A stretch of DNA of 64,000 nucleotides, taken from an uncultured Eubacteriales bacterium. Its GTDB lineage: Bacteria > Bacillota > Clostridia > Oscillospirales > Oscillospiraceae. The position numbers were made by a program, and so were the translations under genes. The notes below the pieces were generated by a model. That model had not been told where the DNA came from, did no database searches, and worked only from the letters and a program-made list of their open reading frames with translations. Shown here in pieces: positions 32,783-42,295 of this stretch. The first letter of the stretch is position 1. Every line of letters begins with the position of its first letter. The stretch is from NCBI GenBank assembly GCA_900544405.1, contig UQVA01000007.1, forward strand, positions 18,749 through 82,748, read 5' to 3'.

Positions 32783-34303
32783 TCAGGGTTCGTCCGGCAG
32801 TGTCTTTCCGTCCATAACCATGTCGATGAGCTCGATGGCCCGGTCCACGCTGTCCTGGTCCGGAATCGTCACATACAGGTACTCGCCGGGGGCGGAGCAG
32901 GTCTCCCGGGAATCCCCGTAGCCGGTCACGGCATAGGAAACGATGTGCCAGCTGGCCATGTCGTCCAGCTGCATTTTCACCAGCTTGGAAAGGTCGTTCA
33001 TGTTGAAGTTGGTGGCGAACATTCCTTCCAGACTGTCCATGATCTGGGTGTAGTTAGATAGAATGGTAGTGCCGCTGGTGAGCTTCTTCACCACGCCGGT
33101 AATGACCTTCATCTGATTCTTGCCACGGTCATTGTCGCCGCCGGGCAGGGCATACCGCTCCCGGGCGAAGGCCAGGGCCTCCTCGCCGTTCAGGTCGTTT
33201 TCGCCCTGCTGGATATAGAACTCGTTCAGCGCCCAGAACTCATAATCCGAGTCCACGGTCACGCCGCCGATGGCATTGATGAGGGTCTCGAAGCCGGAGA
33301 AGTTGATCTGGGCATAATAGTCGATCTGCTCGTTGTACAGGTCGGACAGGCCCCGCATGGACACGTCCGTGCCATAAATGCCCAGGTGGGTCAGCTTATC
33401 CATGGAGCCGCCGTATTCCGGGTTGGCCACATAATAGTCACGGGGGGTGTTCAGCAGCAGGATCTGCTTGGTCACAGGATTCACGGCAGCAATGATGTTC
33501 ACGTCGCTGCGGCTGGAATCCAGCACGGCGCTGCGAGTGTCCGAACCGCTCAGGTAGAGCAGGAAAGGCTTCTTGGTAATGTCATTGCCGGTGAGTCCGC
33601 CCCAGGGGGATGTAGGCTTGGCGGGCGTGTTGTCGCCGTTGGTGGGTTCGGTCTTGACGGTGGTCACCTGGCTCAGTGTCCGCACCCGGGTGGAGAAGTC
33701 CGCATAGCCTTCCGTATCGGAAAGGATGCTGGTATAGGCCTGATTCAGCAGAATGGCCCGGACCTCGCCGTTGTACAAAGCCCCCACCAGGTCCACCAGG
33801 GTCTCATACCGGCTAAAGCTTACGTTGCCATTCAGATTGTCGCTGATGTGCTCCATGGCCTGGCGGATATTGTCCTTGTCGAAAGCGTCGGTGTAGCCGA
33901 AGGTATCCCCTGCCATGTCTGCAAGGGTGGAAACAGTGTCCTCCTGCAGGACGTAGATTTCCACCACGGCGCTGGAAGCCGTGCCGCCGGTGACACGGTC
34001 CAGGACCGCCTGCAATTTGTTCACAGCCAGCGTTCCGGCAATGCACCCGGCAGAAATCAGGAATGCAAGCACATAGGCTACCACCCGGCGTCCGATGCGC
34101 TGGTCCTTCTGCCATTTTCCGGTCTTGGGGAAAGCCAGGATGGCCGCAAGCAGGTCCAGCAGAACCACGATGCCCAGCAAGAGAAAGCCATACTTGGCGG
34201 GCAGCATATCCAGCTTCACGATAACGGCCGCAAAGAAGCCCTCACAGGCTGCCAGCAGCACCAGAAACACCCAGGAAAGTGCGTTCCATTTCGATTTTCT
34301 CAT
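32783..34303 (-). CDS. LytR-CpsA-Psr family cell-wall ligase
   Basis: 506 residues. Three N-terminal spans (about 8-28, 38-58, 75-95), a domain resembling a pyrophosphatase accessory region, then the LCP catalytic domain with SDTRSAVLDSSRSDVNI and LLNTPRDYYV (Arg and Asp that bind pyrophosphate), and LNGEEALAFARERY. LCP enzymes attach teichoic acid or polysaccharide to peptidoglycan at the outer membrane face. Single gene with its own terminator. Confidence 0.88.
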   Translation of the reverse strand: MRKSKWNALSWVFLVLLAACEGFFAAVIVKLDMLPAKYGFLLLGIVVLLDLLAAILAFPKTGKWQKDQRIGRRVVAYVLAFLISAGCIAGTLAVNKLQAVLDRVTGGTASSAVVEIYVLQEDTVSTLADMAGDTFGYTDAFDKDNIRQAMEHISDNLNGNVSFSRYETLVDLVGALYNGEVRAILLNQAYTSILSDTEGYADFSTRVRTLSQVTTVKTEPTNGDNTPAKPTSPWGGLTGNDITKKPFLLYLSGSDTRSAVLDSSRSDVNIIAAVNPVTKQILLLNTPRDYYVANPEYGGSMDKLTHLGIYGTDVSMRGLSDLYNEQIDYYAQINFSGFETLINAIGGVTVDSDYEFWALNEFYIQQGENDLNGEEALAFARERYALPGGDNDRGKNQMKVITGVVKKLTSGTTILSNYTQIMDSLEGMFATNFNMNDLSKLVKMQLDDMASWHIVSYAVTGYGDSRETCSAPGEYLYVTIPDQDSVDRAIELIDMVMDGKTLPDEP

Positions 34304-34383
34304 ATTCAGCAGTCACCTGTTATCTCTCTAAATTTGTCGAACCAATAGGGATGCTCCTATTAAACCACAGTTTGGGCCGTTTG

Positions 34384-36366
34384 TCAACGATCTTCCCGGA
34401 TAAGGTCCAAGAATTCATCTTCCGTTAATATTTGAATGCCCAGTTCCCGTGCTTTCCGCTCCTTGGTGCCGGCGTTCTCGCCCACCACCACGAATTTTGT
34501 CTTTTTGCTGACGGACCCGGAGACTTTTCCGCCCAGGTTCTCAATCTGCTCCGTGGCTTCCTCTCTTGTGAACCGGCTCAAGGCTCCGGTCAGCACGAAG
34601 GTCATGCCCGCAAATCGCTGGTCCCCCACCTTCCGCAGACTCTGGAAGTTCACGCCCGCCTGCCGCAGCCGTTCCAGAAGATGCCTGGACTGGGGCTGGG
34701 CAAACCAGTCGGCAATAAACCCGGCAGTGACTTCGCCCACATCCGGGACCTCCGTCAGTGCTTCCACGCTGGCCTGCTCCAGAGCGTCCAGAGACCCGAA
34801 GGCCGTGGCCAGGACTTTTCCGGTCTTGACCCCCACCTGCCGGATGCCAAGAGCGTAAATGAGGCGGCTCACGTCCCGGCTCTTGCTGTCCTGGATGGCG
34901 GAGAGCAGTTTTTTTGCCGCCGTGTCGCCCTTCTGCCACAGGGAGCCCACCTCCTCCGGCGTCAGATAGTAAATATCCGCCGGGGATTTCAGGTAGCTTT
35001 TTTCGATGAGTGCATCCACAATGGCGCTGCCCAGGCCGTCAATATCCATGGCATCCCGGCTGACGAAATGGGCGATATTTCGGGAAAGCTGGGCCGGACA
35101 TTCTGCACCGGTGCAGCGCAGGAAGGCCCCGTCCTCATCCCGCTCGGTCTTGGCCCCGCATATCGGGCATTTATCCGGCAGGAAATAGGGCACGGAATTT
35201 TCCGGCCGCTTGGAAAGGACCACTTCCAGAATTTCCGGGATGATCTCCCCGGCTTTGCGGATTTTCACCGTGTCACCGATGCGGATGTCCCGCTGGGAAA
35301 TGAAATCCTGATTGTGCAGCGTGGCATTGGTGACGGTAGTCCCCGCCAGATACACGGGGCTGACCACCGCTTTCGGAGTCAGAACGCCAGTACGGCCCAC
35401 CTGGACCACAATGTCCTCTACCACCGTTTCCTTGATTTCCGGGGGATACTTGTAGGCCACAGCCCACCGGGGGTATTTGGCGGTGTCCCCCAGCCGTTCC
35501 CGCTGGGCCAGATCATTGACCTTGATAACAGCACCGTCGATGTCACAGGTCAGCTTTTCCCGTTCCGCATCAATGCGGGTCACTTCGGCGCCGATCTCGT
35601 CGGGCTTGGAGAGCAGCTTGTGGGGAATGGTGGGAAAGCCCAGGTCTTTCAGAAAGTCCAGACTTTCCCCGTGGGTCGTGAAAAATTTCCCTTCCGCCAG
35701 CTGGATATTGAACACGTAAATGTCCAGTCCCCGCTTGGCGGCGATCTTCGGGTCCAGCTGCCGCAGAGAACCGGCAGCAGCGTTCCGGGGATTGGCAAAC
35801 AGGGGCTTCCCCTGCTCCTCCTGGGTCCGGTTCAGCCGCCGGAAGCTGGTTTTCGGCATGAACACCTCTCCCCGGACGATGAGCCGCTCCGGGGCGTTTT
35901 CCAGTACCATGGGAATGGTGTGGATAGTCCGCAGATTCTCCGTCACATCCTCGCCCATGTTGCCGTCTCCACGGGTGGCTCCCCGGACGAATTGTCCGTT
36001 CTCATATTCCAGTGCCACGGAAAGGCCATCGATCTTCGGCTCCACGGAAAATACCGTATCGGGGTCCGCAGCGAGCATCCGATCCACAAAATCCGACAGC
36101 TCCTCCTTGGAAAAAACATCCTGTAAACTGTTCAGCGGCACCGGATGGGTAACTTTTTCAAATTTAGGCAGGGCCTCGCCGCCCACCCGCTTTGTGGGCG
36201 AATCGGCACGGGTCAGCTCCGGGTGGGCCTGCTCCAGTTCCTCCAATTCCCGCAGCTTCAGATCGTAATCCCGGTCGTCCATGGTGGGATCGTCCAGCAC
36301 ATAATAGCGATAGTTGGCGGCATTCAATTCCTCAACCATCCGGTCCATTTTCTCTTTGAGTTCCAT
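34384..36366 (-). CDS. ligA: NAD-dependent DNA ligase
   Basis: 660 residues. AMP-binding Lys in VEPKIDGLSVALE, OB fold, four-Cys zinc finger (CPICGAK... CTGAECPAQ), HhH repeats and a C-terminal BRCT domain (FAGMTFVLTGALSRFTREEA). Seals nicks in replication and repair. ATG at 36366 with CGGAGG upstream; the start overlaps the yunB tail by 35 bases, an unusual junction. Confidence 0.96.
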   Translation of the reverse strand: MELKEKMDRMVEELNAANYRYYVLDDPTMDDRDYDLKLRELEELEQAHPELTRADSPTKRVGGEALPKFEKVTHPVPLNSLQDVFSKEELSDFVDRMLAADPDTVFSVEPKIDGLSVALEYENGQFVRGATRGDGNMGEDVTENLRTIHTIPMVLENAPERLIVRGEVFMPKTSFRRLNRTQEEQGKPLFANPRNAAAGSLRQLDPKIAAKRGLDIYVFNIQLAEGKFFTTHGESLDFLKDLGFPTIPHKLLSKPDEIGAEVTRIDAEREKLTCDIDGAVIKVNDLAQRERLGDTAKYPRWAVAYKYPPEIKETVVEDIVVQVGRTGVLTPKAVVSPVYLAGTTVTNATLHNQDFISQRDIRIGDTVKIRKAGEIIPEILEVVLSKRPENSVPYFLPDKCPICGAKTERDEDGAFLRCTGAECPAQLSRNIAHFVSRDAMDIDGLGSAIVDALIEKSYLKSPADIYYLTPEEVGSLWQKGDTAAKKLLSAIQDSKSRDVSRLIYALGIRQVGVKTGKVLATAFGSLDALEQASVEALTEVPDVGEVTAGFIADWFAQPQSRHLLERLRQAGVNFQSLRKVGDQRFAGMTFVLTGALSRFTREEATEQIENLGGKVSGSVSKKTKFVVVGENAGTKERKARELGIQILTEDEFLDLIREDR

Positions 36367-37000
36367 AGTTGCCTCCGGTCTGTAAGTAAGTATTGGGCAC
36401 CTGGCCCACAATGACGGTCTCGGCCACCACCACCTGGCTGGTGACGGTAAAGCTCTCCGTGGAGCCTAAGATCAGCACGGTCACGTCTACGAACACGTCC
36501 ATTTTCATCTGCTGCAGCGTCTGGTTGATGCCCGCCTGGGAAAAGCAGCTGGAAAAGGACGCATCGGAATTGCGGATAGTAAGAATTTCAATGGGAATGG
36601 AAAAGCCCCGCCCGGCAAATACCTCCGGCAGCACCAGCGACCCGATGGGTACCCCCAGTGCCGAGGAATCCATGTCCAGAATTTCCTGATTAATGAGGGC
36701 CAGAGTCTCGGTTTTCAGTCGGTTGATCTCCCCCATGTTTGTTTTCAGAGCGGTAATGCGGCCCTCCAGGTCCTTCTCAAAGTACACAAGCCGGTCATAC
36801 TGGATGGTCCCTTCGGCAATTTCCCGGTCCACCGCATCGTTGATGAGGTCCGAGGTCACGTTTTTCACCTGGGTCTGGGCCAGTTCCGTCAGGACCTTCC
36901 GGTATTTTGTCCGCAGGACCAACAGAACGGCCACGGCCAGCAGCGCCAGCACCGCCGTCAGGCACAAAATCCGCCGCAGCACCCGCTTCACGGCACCCAC
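36332..37000 (-). CDS. yunB: Sporulation protein YunB
   Basis: 222 residues. One N-terminal span (about 8-28) and a YunB-type extracytoplasmic domain with VNDAVDREIAEGT-like INDAVDREI, GVPIGSLVLPEVFAGRG and a conserved GPKI-like section. Known in B. subtilis as a SigE-regulated protein needed late in sporulation. Its tail overlaps the ligA start by 35 bases. Confidence 0.85.
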   Translation of the reverse strand: MGAVKRVLRRILCLTAVLALLAVAVLLVLRTKYRKVLTELAQTQVKNVTSDLINDAVDREIAEGTIQYDRLVYFEKDLEGRITALKTNMGEINRLKTETLALINQEILDMDSSALGVPIGSLVLPEVFAGRGFSIPIEILTIRNSDASFSSCFSQAGINQTLQQMKMDVFVDVTVLILGSTESFTVTSQVVVAETVIVGQVPNTYLQTGGNYGTQRENGPDG

Positions 37001-37036
37001 CCCCTTTCAGGGCAGGATATGCCGCAGCGCTGCCTT

Positions 37037-39409
37037 TTAGGACAGCTTTTTCATGCTCTTGAAGGCCGTCTTGGCCAGCAGCTTCTTGGTGCCCACGGTA
37101 TCAAAGGCGATTTCCAGCAGGGCGTCCCCGCCCATTTTGACAACGGACAGCACCATGCCCTTGCCGAAAGCCGTATGCTCCACCATTTCGCCCTGATGCA
37201 GTTCCGGGACCTCAGTGGTCGTCACGGACACGGAAGCCCCGTAGCTGGGCAGGGTATGATGGACCGGGGTCCGGTGGGCATAGCTGTTCTGATTTTGATG
37301 ATAGCCGCCCCGACGAACGGTAATGTCCTCCGGAATCTCCTTCAGGAACCGGGAGGGCAGCGTGGCGTTGGTCCGGCCATAGAGCATTCTCTGCCGGGCA
37401 TAGGAAATGGTCAGGGTCTGCTTGGCCCGGGTGATGGCCACATAGCAAAGCCGCCGCTCCTCCTCCATTTCCTCCGGGTCGCCGATGGAGCGCATACCGG
37501 GGAACAGCCCGTCCTCGAAGCCCACCAGAAACACATGGGGGAATTCCAGGCCCTTGGCGGAGTGAATGGTCATCATCACCGCCGCATCGTCCCCCTCGTT
37601 ATACTGCTCGATGTCCGTATAAAGGGCGATTTCTTCCAAAAATCCTTCCAGAGTCGGCTCCGGGGTGGAATCCATGTAATTCTGAATGCTGGATTTCAGT
37701 TCCTGCACGTTTTCCAGCCTTGTGATATTTTCCTCCGTGGGCTTGCCCTGGAGCATGGCAATGTAGCCGCTGCGAATGAGCAGCGCATCGTAGAATTCTG
37801 TCAGGGAAAGGCCCGTATCCAGCAGCTCCCGCATATCGGCGATCATCTGCACAAAGGCCTCAAACTTTCCTGCGCTCTTTTCGATGGGCCCGAAGTCCTC
37901 CGCATGGGCGACCACATCGTAAAGGGAAATGCCCTCCGCCTGGGCCAGCCGCTGGGCGGCTTCGATGGTCTTGGCACCCAACCCACGGGGTGGGTTGTTG
38001 ATGATGCGGCTCAGCCGCAGGTCGTCGTTGGGGTTGTTGACCACGCAGAGATAGGACAGCATATCTTTGATTTCCGCCCGGTCGAAGAACCGGGTGCCGC
38101 CGATGACCCGGTAGGGAATGCCGTTCCGCTTGAAGGAAAACTCCAAAGCGTTGGACTGGGCATTGGTCCGGTACAGCACGGCAAAATCCTTGAAATTCTT
38201 TCCTCTGGACTTGGCGAGGATCTGCCCCGCCACAAAGTTGCCCTCGCTGTTCTCGTCCTGGGCCTCATAGACCAGGATGGGTTCCCCGGAGCCGTTGGCG
38301 GTCCAGAGCCGCTTGCCCTTCCGGCCCACATTGTGGGAAATGACTGCATTCGCAGCGTTCAGGATGGACTGGGTGGAACGGTAATTCTGCTCCAGGCGAA
38401 TGGTCCGGGCGGCGGGGTACTGATTCTCAAAGCTGAGAATATTTTCGATGCTGGCTCCCCGGAAGCGATAGATGCTCTGATCATCATCGCCCACCACGCA
38501 GATATTCTGCTGCTTGCCGGAAAGCAGGCTGGTGAGCAGGTATTGCATGTGGTTGGTGTCCTGGTACTCGTCCACCAGAACATAGCGGAACTTCCGCTGA
38601 TAGAATTCCCGGACCTCCGGGAACTGCTGCAACAGCTCCACGGTTTTGAAGATAATGTCGTCAAAATCCAGCGCATCGTTGTCCTTCAGCCGCTTCTGGT
38701 AGATGGCATACGCCTGGGCAATGGGCTTCATCCGGGAATCGGAGCTGCGCTCGGCCTTTTCGGCCATTTCCTCCGGGGTGACCATCTTGTCCTTTTCCCG
38801 GCTGATGGCGCTCAGGACCATCCGGGCCGGGAAGGTCTTGTCGTCCAGGCCCATATCCCGGATGATGCCCTTCATAATGCGCTCGGTGTCGGCAGTATCG
38901 TAAATGGCGAAATGCTCCGTGTAGCCCAGGCGTCCGATCTCCCGCCGCAGAATGCGGCAGCAGGCGGAGTGGAAGGTCATGGCCCAGATACCGGAGGCCT
39001 CCGGGCCGAGAATTTTCGCCAGCCGGTCCTTCAGCTCGTTGGCGGCCTTGTTGGTGAAGGTAATGGCAATGATGCTCCAGGGCAGGGCCGGGTCCACGGC
39101 GCACAGCCGGTCCACCCGTGCCGCATCCTCCTTGGAAAAGGGCTGCTTGACGGATTCCAGGAAACTCACGTCGTCCTCAGTAATGTTGGCGGGGATATAA
39201 TCGGAATCGCTGCCGGAGCCGAAGCGGATGAGGTTGGCAATCCGGTTGATGAGCACCGTGGTCTTTCCGCTGCCCGCACCGGCCAGCAGGAGCAGCGGTC
39301 CCTGAGTGGTCAGCGCCGCCTGGAGCTGCATATCGTTCAAATCAGAAAAGCACCCGGCAATGGTATTCCGCCGGGCCGTCAAAAATCGTTCTTGTAATTC
39401 TTTGGTCAT
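37037..39409 (-). CDS. pcrA: ATP-dependent DNA helicase UvrD/PcrA
   Basis: 790 residues, superfamily 1 helicase. Walker A LLAGAGSGKTTVL, Walker B DEYQDTN, QNYRS, VGDDDQSIYRFRG and late VAITRA. Acts in nucleotide excision and in removing RecA or stalled polymerases. Longer than E. coli UvrD by a glycine- and His-rich linker near the end (GGYHQNQNSYAHR), followed by a tail domain found in PcrA. ATG at 39409, five codons after the first ATG, because AGGTG precedes it. Confidence 0.92.
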   Translation of the reverse strand: MTKELQERFLTARRNTIAGCFSDLNDMQLQAALTTQGPLLLLAGAGSGKTTVLINRIANLIRFGSGSDSDYIPANITEDDVSFLESVKQPFSKEDAARVDRLCAVDPALPWSIIAITFTNKAANELKDRLAKILGPEASGIWAMTFHSACCRILRREIGRLGYTEHFAIYDTADTERIMKGIIRDMGLDDKTFPARMVLSAISREKDKMVTPEEMAEKAERSSDSRMKPIAQAYAIYQKRLKDNDALDFDDIIFKTVELLQQFPEVREFYQRKFRYVLVDEYQDTNHMQYLLTSLLSGKQQNICVVGDDDQSIYRFRGASIENILSFENQYPAARTIRLEQNYRSTQSILNAANAVISHNVGRKGKRLWTANGSGEPILVYEAQDENSEGNFVAGQILAKSRGKNFKDFAVLYRTNAQSNALEFSFKRNGIPYRVIGGTRFFDRAEIKDMLSYLCVVNNPNDDLRLSRIINNPPRGLGAKTIEAAQRLAQAEGISLYDVVAHAEDFGPIEKSAGKFEAFVQMIADMRELLDTGLSLTEFYDALLIRSGYIAMLQGKPTEENITRLENVQELKSSIQNYMDSTPEPTLEGFLEEIALYTDIEQYNEGDDAAVMMTIHSAKGLEFPHVFLVGFEDGLFPGMRSIGDPEEMEEERRLCYVAITRAKQTLTISYARQRMLYGRTNATLPSRFLKEIPEDITVRRGGYHQNQNSYAHRTPVHHTLPSYGASVSVTTTEVPELHQGEMVEHTAFGKGMVLSVVKMGGDALLEIAFDTVGTKKLLAKTAFKSMKKLS

Positions 39410-39479
39410 ATACGCACCTGTCATTCTCTCTATGGTTACGTCTATTTTACCTTATTTTTCGCAAAAGGTAAAGAGGGAA

Positions 39480-40187
39480 TTATTCCAGCAGGGCCCGCAA
39501 ATGGCCCAGGGCCTTCTTTTCGATTCTGGAAATCTGCACCTGGGACACCTGCATCACCGCCGCCACCCGGCTCTGGGTCAGGCCGTGATAGTAACGCAGG
39601 CGGATAACCATGGCTTCTCTGGGTTCCAGCGCATCTACTGCCTGCCGCAGGGCGATTTTCTCCACCAGCTCCCCTTCCCCGGCAGTGTCCGTCAGGACGT
39701 TTTCCAGGGTGAAGCCCTCCTCGCCGTTTTCCTGCTGGATGGACTCCGTTGCCGCCGTAGCCGATTCCGCCACGGCGATTTGCTCCGGGGTCAGGCCGGT
39801 GGCTTCGGAGATTTCCCGCAGGGTCGGCTCCCGGCCCAGCTTCCCCGTCAGGTCCGTGCGGGCCAGCCGAATGCTCCCCGCCTGCTCTTTTACGCTCCGG
39901 GAAACTTTTACCGCTCCATCGTCCCGCAAAAAACGTCGGATTTCTCCGGCGATCTTTGGCACGGCATAGGTAGAAAACTGCGTTCCGAATTCCGGGTCGA
40001 AGCCCGCCACGGCTTTCAGGAAGCCCAGACACCCCAGCTGGTACAGGTCCTCCGGGTCCGTGCCCCGGCCCTGGAACCGGCGGACCACGGACCAGATAAG
40101 GCCGGTATTTTCATTGAGCAGCGTCTCCCCGGCGTCCCGATCCCCGGATTGGGCCTTCCGGAGCAGTTCCTGGGTAGAAAGACTCAT
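39480..40187 (-). CDS. sigF: Sporulation sigma factor SigF
   Basis: 235 residues of the SigF/SigB/SigG family: LYQLGCLGFLKAVAGFDPEFG, ISRIEKKALGHLRALLE at the end, region 3 and a C-terminal HTH. SigF is the first compartment-specific factor in the forespore. Coupled with spoIIAB by overlap. Confidence 0.93.
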   Translation of the reverse strand: MSLSTQELLRKAQSGDRDAGETLLNENTGLIWSVVRRFQGRGTDPEDLYQLGCLGFLKAVAGFDPEFGTQFSTYAVPKIAGEIRRFLRDDGAVKVSRSVKEQAGSIRLARTDLTGKLGREPTLREISEATGLTPEQIAVAESATAATESIQQENGEEGFTLENVLTDTAGEGELVEKIALRQAVDALEPREAMVIRLRYYHGLTQSRVAAVMQVSQVQISRIEKKALGHLRALLE

Positions 40188-40615
40188 TGCCGCCGAGCCA
40201 ACCGACGGCGCATATGTACCGTGGTCCCCTTTCCGGGTATGGACGTGACCTGCAAGCTAGTCATAAAGCTCTCCATAATGGTAAAGCCCATGCCGCTGCG
40301 CTCCGTGCCGCCGGTGGTAAAGGCCGGCCGGCGGGCAGCTTCAATGTCCGCAATGCCCACGCCCTTGTCTTTTATCACAATATCCAGCACATTGTCCTTC
40401 AATATCCGACAGCGCATGGTGATAAGCCCCAGGGCCTCCGGATAGGCGTGAACGATGCAGTTGGTCACGGCCTCCGAAACTGCCGTCCGTATGTCCCCTA
40501 ATTCCTCCATAGTCGGGTCCAGCTGGGCCGCAAAGCAGGCCACCGCCGACCGGGCGAAGGCCTCGTTGTTGGACCGGCTGGGAAATTCCAGAATCATGTA
40601 ATTGTCGAATTTCAT
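40184..40615 (-). CDS. spoIIAB: Anti-sigma F factor SpoIIAB
   Basis: 143 residues, GHKL ATPase/kinase. N box SEAVTNCIVHAYPEA, G1 DKGVGIAD, G2 ERSGMGFTIMESF. Binds and inhibits SigF and phosphorylates SpoIIAA. ATGA overlaps on both sides. Confidence 0.93.
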   Translation of the reverse strand: MKFDNYMILEFPSRSNNEAFARSAVACFAAQLDPTMEELGDIRTAVSEAVTNCIVHAYPEALGLITMRCRILKDNVLDIVIKDKGVGIADIEAARRPAFTTGGTERSGMGFTIMESFMTSLQVTSIPGKGTTVHMRRRLARRQ

Positions 40616-40929
40616 CCTACTGCCTCCCGTATCTCCACCAGTTTGTCAATACCCGACGCCCGGAACACCCGCAAGGGCTGCGGCCCCAGACCCGTGAGCA
40701 TTAAAGTCCCCTCCAGCCGGGTCATGCAGCGCAGGGCGTTGATGACCACCGCAATGCCGGAGGAATCCACGAAGCTGACCTCCTGAAAATCCAGCACGCA
40801 GACCTGCGGCGCATAGGCTTCTATTTTGGCCTCGATGGAACGAATGAAGGCCTTGGCCCGGTGATGGTCGATCTCCCCGGTCAGGGCCACCGTCAGCTTT
40901 CCGTCCTGCAAAAAGCTGGTAAATTGCAT
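40612..40929 (-). CDS. spoIIAA: Anti-anti-sigma F factor SpoIIAA
   Basis: 105 residues, STAS domain with the phosphorylated Ser in VSFVDSSGIAVV. Unphosphorylated SpoIIAA releases SigF from SpoIIAB. First gene of the spoIIA operon. ATG follows AAGGAGGAGA. No clear SigH promoter was assigned by eye. Confidence 0.93.
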   Translation of the reverse strand: MQFTSFLQDGKLTVALTGEIDHHRAKAFIRSIEAKIEAYAPQVCVLDFQEVSFVDSSGIAVVINALRCMTRLEGTLMLTGLGPQPLRVFRASGIDKLVEIREAVG

Positions 40930-41006
40930 ACGATCTCCTCCTTGGTTCTATTTTCCATTTCAGTATAGGCAATTTCCCGGTGTTTTGCCGTCGAAATAAG
41001 TACGGA

Positions 41007-41034
41007 AATAAAAAAGAGGGCTTAGAAAGCCCTC
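41007..41034 (-). terminator. Terminator after the 208-aa gene
   Basis: GAGGGCTT/AAGCCCTC with a three-base loop, then TTTTTTATTT on the minus strand. Confidence 0.85.
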
Positions 41035-41042
41035 AGAAAATT

Positions 41043-41669
41043 TTATTCTTCTGCCCGCAGGCCCACGATGCGGCTGTAACCGGACACATAATGATAGGGC
41101 GTGACCTCCGTGGCCGCCCCTGGTTCCAGCGTCCCCACATCCCAGGTGTAGCAGGTCCCGCCAATGTAGGTGTTGCTGGGAGCATCGTAGGCTTTGTAGA
41201 GCAGCGTCACCCCGGTGAAGGTCCGGTCCGTCCGATTCATCAGGAGAAGGGTAATATCCCCGATTTCCTGAATATCCACGGCGTTTTCCGGCAGCAGGTC
41301 GCTTTTCTCCGTCTCTGCCTGGACCCATTGAAGGCTCCCGGACCAATGCTCAGCGTTTTCCGCCATGACCATGGTCACCTGTCCCGGCGGCAGGGCTTCA
41401 AAGGGGAAGGTCAGCTTCTTCTCCCCGCTCTGGACCGTCACGGTGCCGTCCAGCGGGCCCTCCGTGAGATTCTCTATCCGCAAAGACGCCACCTGCATCT
41501 CCATGTCCGTCTCCCCGGTCTGGATGCGGGGGCCGTCGTAGGTCCCCTTGGCTTCCACCCGGATGGTCTCCGTGGCCCAGGGCAGGCGCACCTGCTTGCT
41601 GCCTCCTGCGTAGACGCTCAGGGCAAAGCCCGCCGCCATGCCGAAGGCGATCATCGTCAGTCTGTTCAT
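41043..41669 (-). CDS. Secreted or membrane-anchored beta protein
   Basis: 208 residues. Hydrophobic N-terminus (TMIAFGMAAGFALSVYA, 5-21) without a clear cleavage site, then a domain made of beta strands (LTEGPLDGTVTVQSG, TLLYKAYDAPSNTYIGG) similar to a fibronectin- or FixG-like fold. GGAGCGATGGCATG gives the start. No function recognised. It sits between the spoIIA operon and an ArsR gene. Confidence 0.55.
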   Translation of the reverse strand: MNRLTMIAFGMAAGFALSVYAGGSKQVRLPWATETIRVEAKGTYDGPRIQTGETDMEMQVASLRIENLTEGPLDGTVTVQSGEKKLTFPFEALPPGQVTMVMAENAEHWSGSLQWVQAETEKSDLLPENAVDIQEIGDITLLLMNRTDRTFTGVTLLYKAYDAPSNTYIGGTCYTWDVGTLEPGAATEVTPYHYVSGYSRIVGLRAEE

Positions 41670-41743
41670 GCCATCGCTCCTTCCGTGCCGCCCATTATAA
41701 GGCCCGACTTCGGAAGGAATGGCAGAAAACCGTCTCCGGAAAG

Positions 41744-41772
41744 AAAAAATCTCCCGGCAAAAAGCCGGGAGA
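41744..41772 (-). terminator. Terminator after arsR-type gene
   Basis: TCTCCCGGC/GCCGGGAGA stem with a five-base loop, then TTTTTT on the minus strand. Confidence 0.85.
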
Positions 41773-41782
41773 ATCGAAAAAT

Positions 41783-42076
41783 TCACTCCAAAATATGTTC
41801 CATTCCCATTTGCAGGATGGTATAAACATGGTCGTCCGCCAGAGAATAGAGGATATTTTTTCCTTCCCTGCGGAATTTGATGAGCTGCATTTGTTTTAAG
41901 AGCCGAAGCTGGTGAGAAATGGCGCTCTGGGTCACCTGCGTGGCCTCGGCGATGTCCGTAACGCACATTTCCCGCTCCGCCAGCAGGGACAATATCTGCA
42001 CACGGGTGGGGTCGCAGAAGCCCTTGAAAAGCTCCGCTATTTTTTCTGCAATGTCCCTGTCCGTTATCCGTTCCAT
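41783..42076 (-). CDS. ArsR-family transcriptional regulator
   Basis: 97 residues, winged helix with DPTRVQILSLLAEREMCVTD and VTQSAISHQLRLLKQ. No CxCxx metal motif in helix 3 (it reads EREMCVTDI, a single Cys); acid/His pairs for a terminal site are not clear. Divergent from the ABC exporter at 42296, so a likely repressor of it. Confidence 0.85.
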   Translation of the reverse strand: MERITDRDIAEKIAELFKGFCDPTRVQILSLLAEREMCVTDIAEATQVTQSAISHQLRLLKQMQLIKFRREGKNILYSLADDHVYTILQMGMEHILE

Positions 42077-42216
42077 GGCATTCCCTCCCGTTCTTTCCTA
42101 TATTGTAATCGAATCGTTCAAAAAATGCAAGGGATAGTTTTCAAAACCATTTCATCGGGTCATGGATCAGATTTTTCAGTCATTTGAACTGATTTTATTA
42201 AATTTTCCGCCTGCTA

Positions 42217-42245
42217 TTGCACTTTTTCTTTCGTTCGACTATAAT
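42217..42245 (+). promoter_or_regulatory. SigA promoter of the ABC exporter
   Basis: TTGCAC (42217-42222) and TATAAT (42240-42245), 17-base spacer, 50 bases before the ATG. Confidence 0.7.
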
Positions 42246-42295
42246 GAATCCAACGTTCTTTGGAAGAGAGAACGGAAGAAACGGAGGTACAGCCT

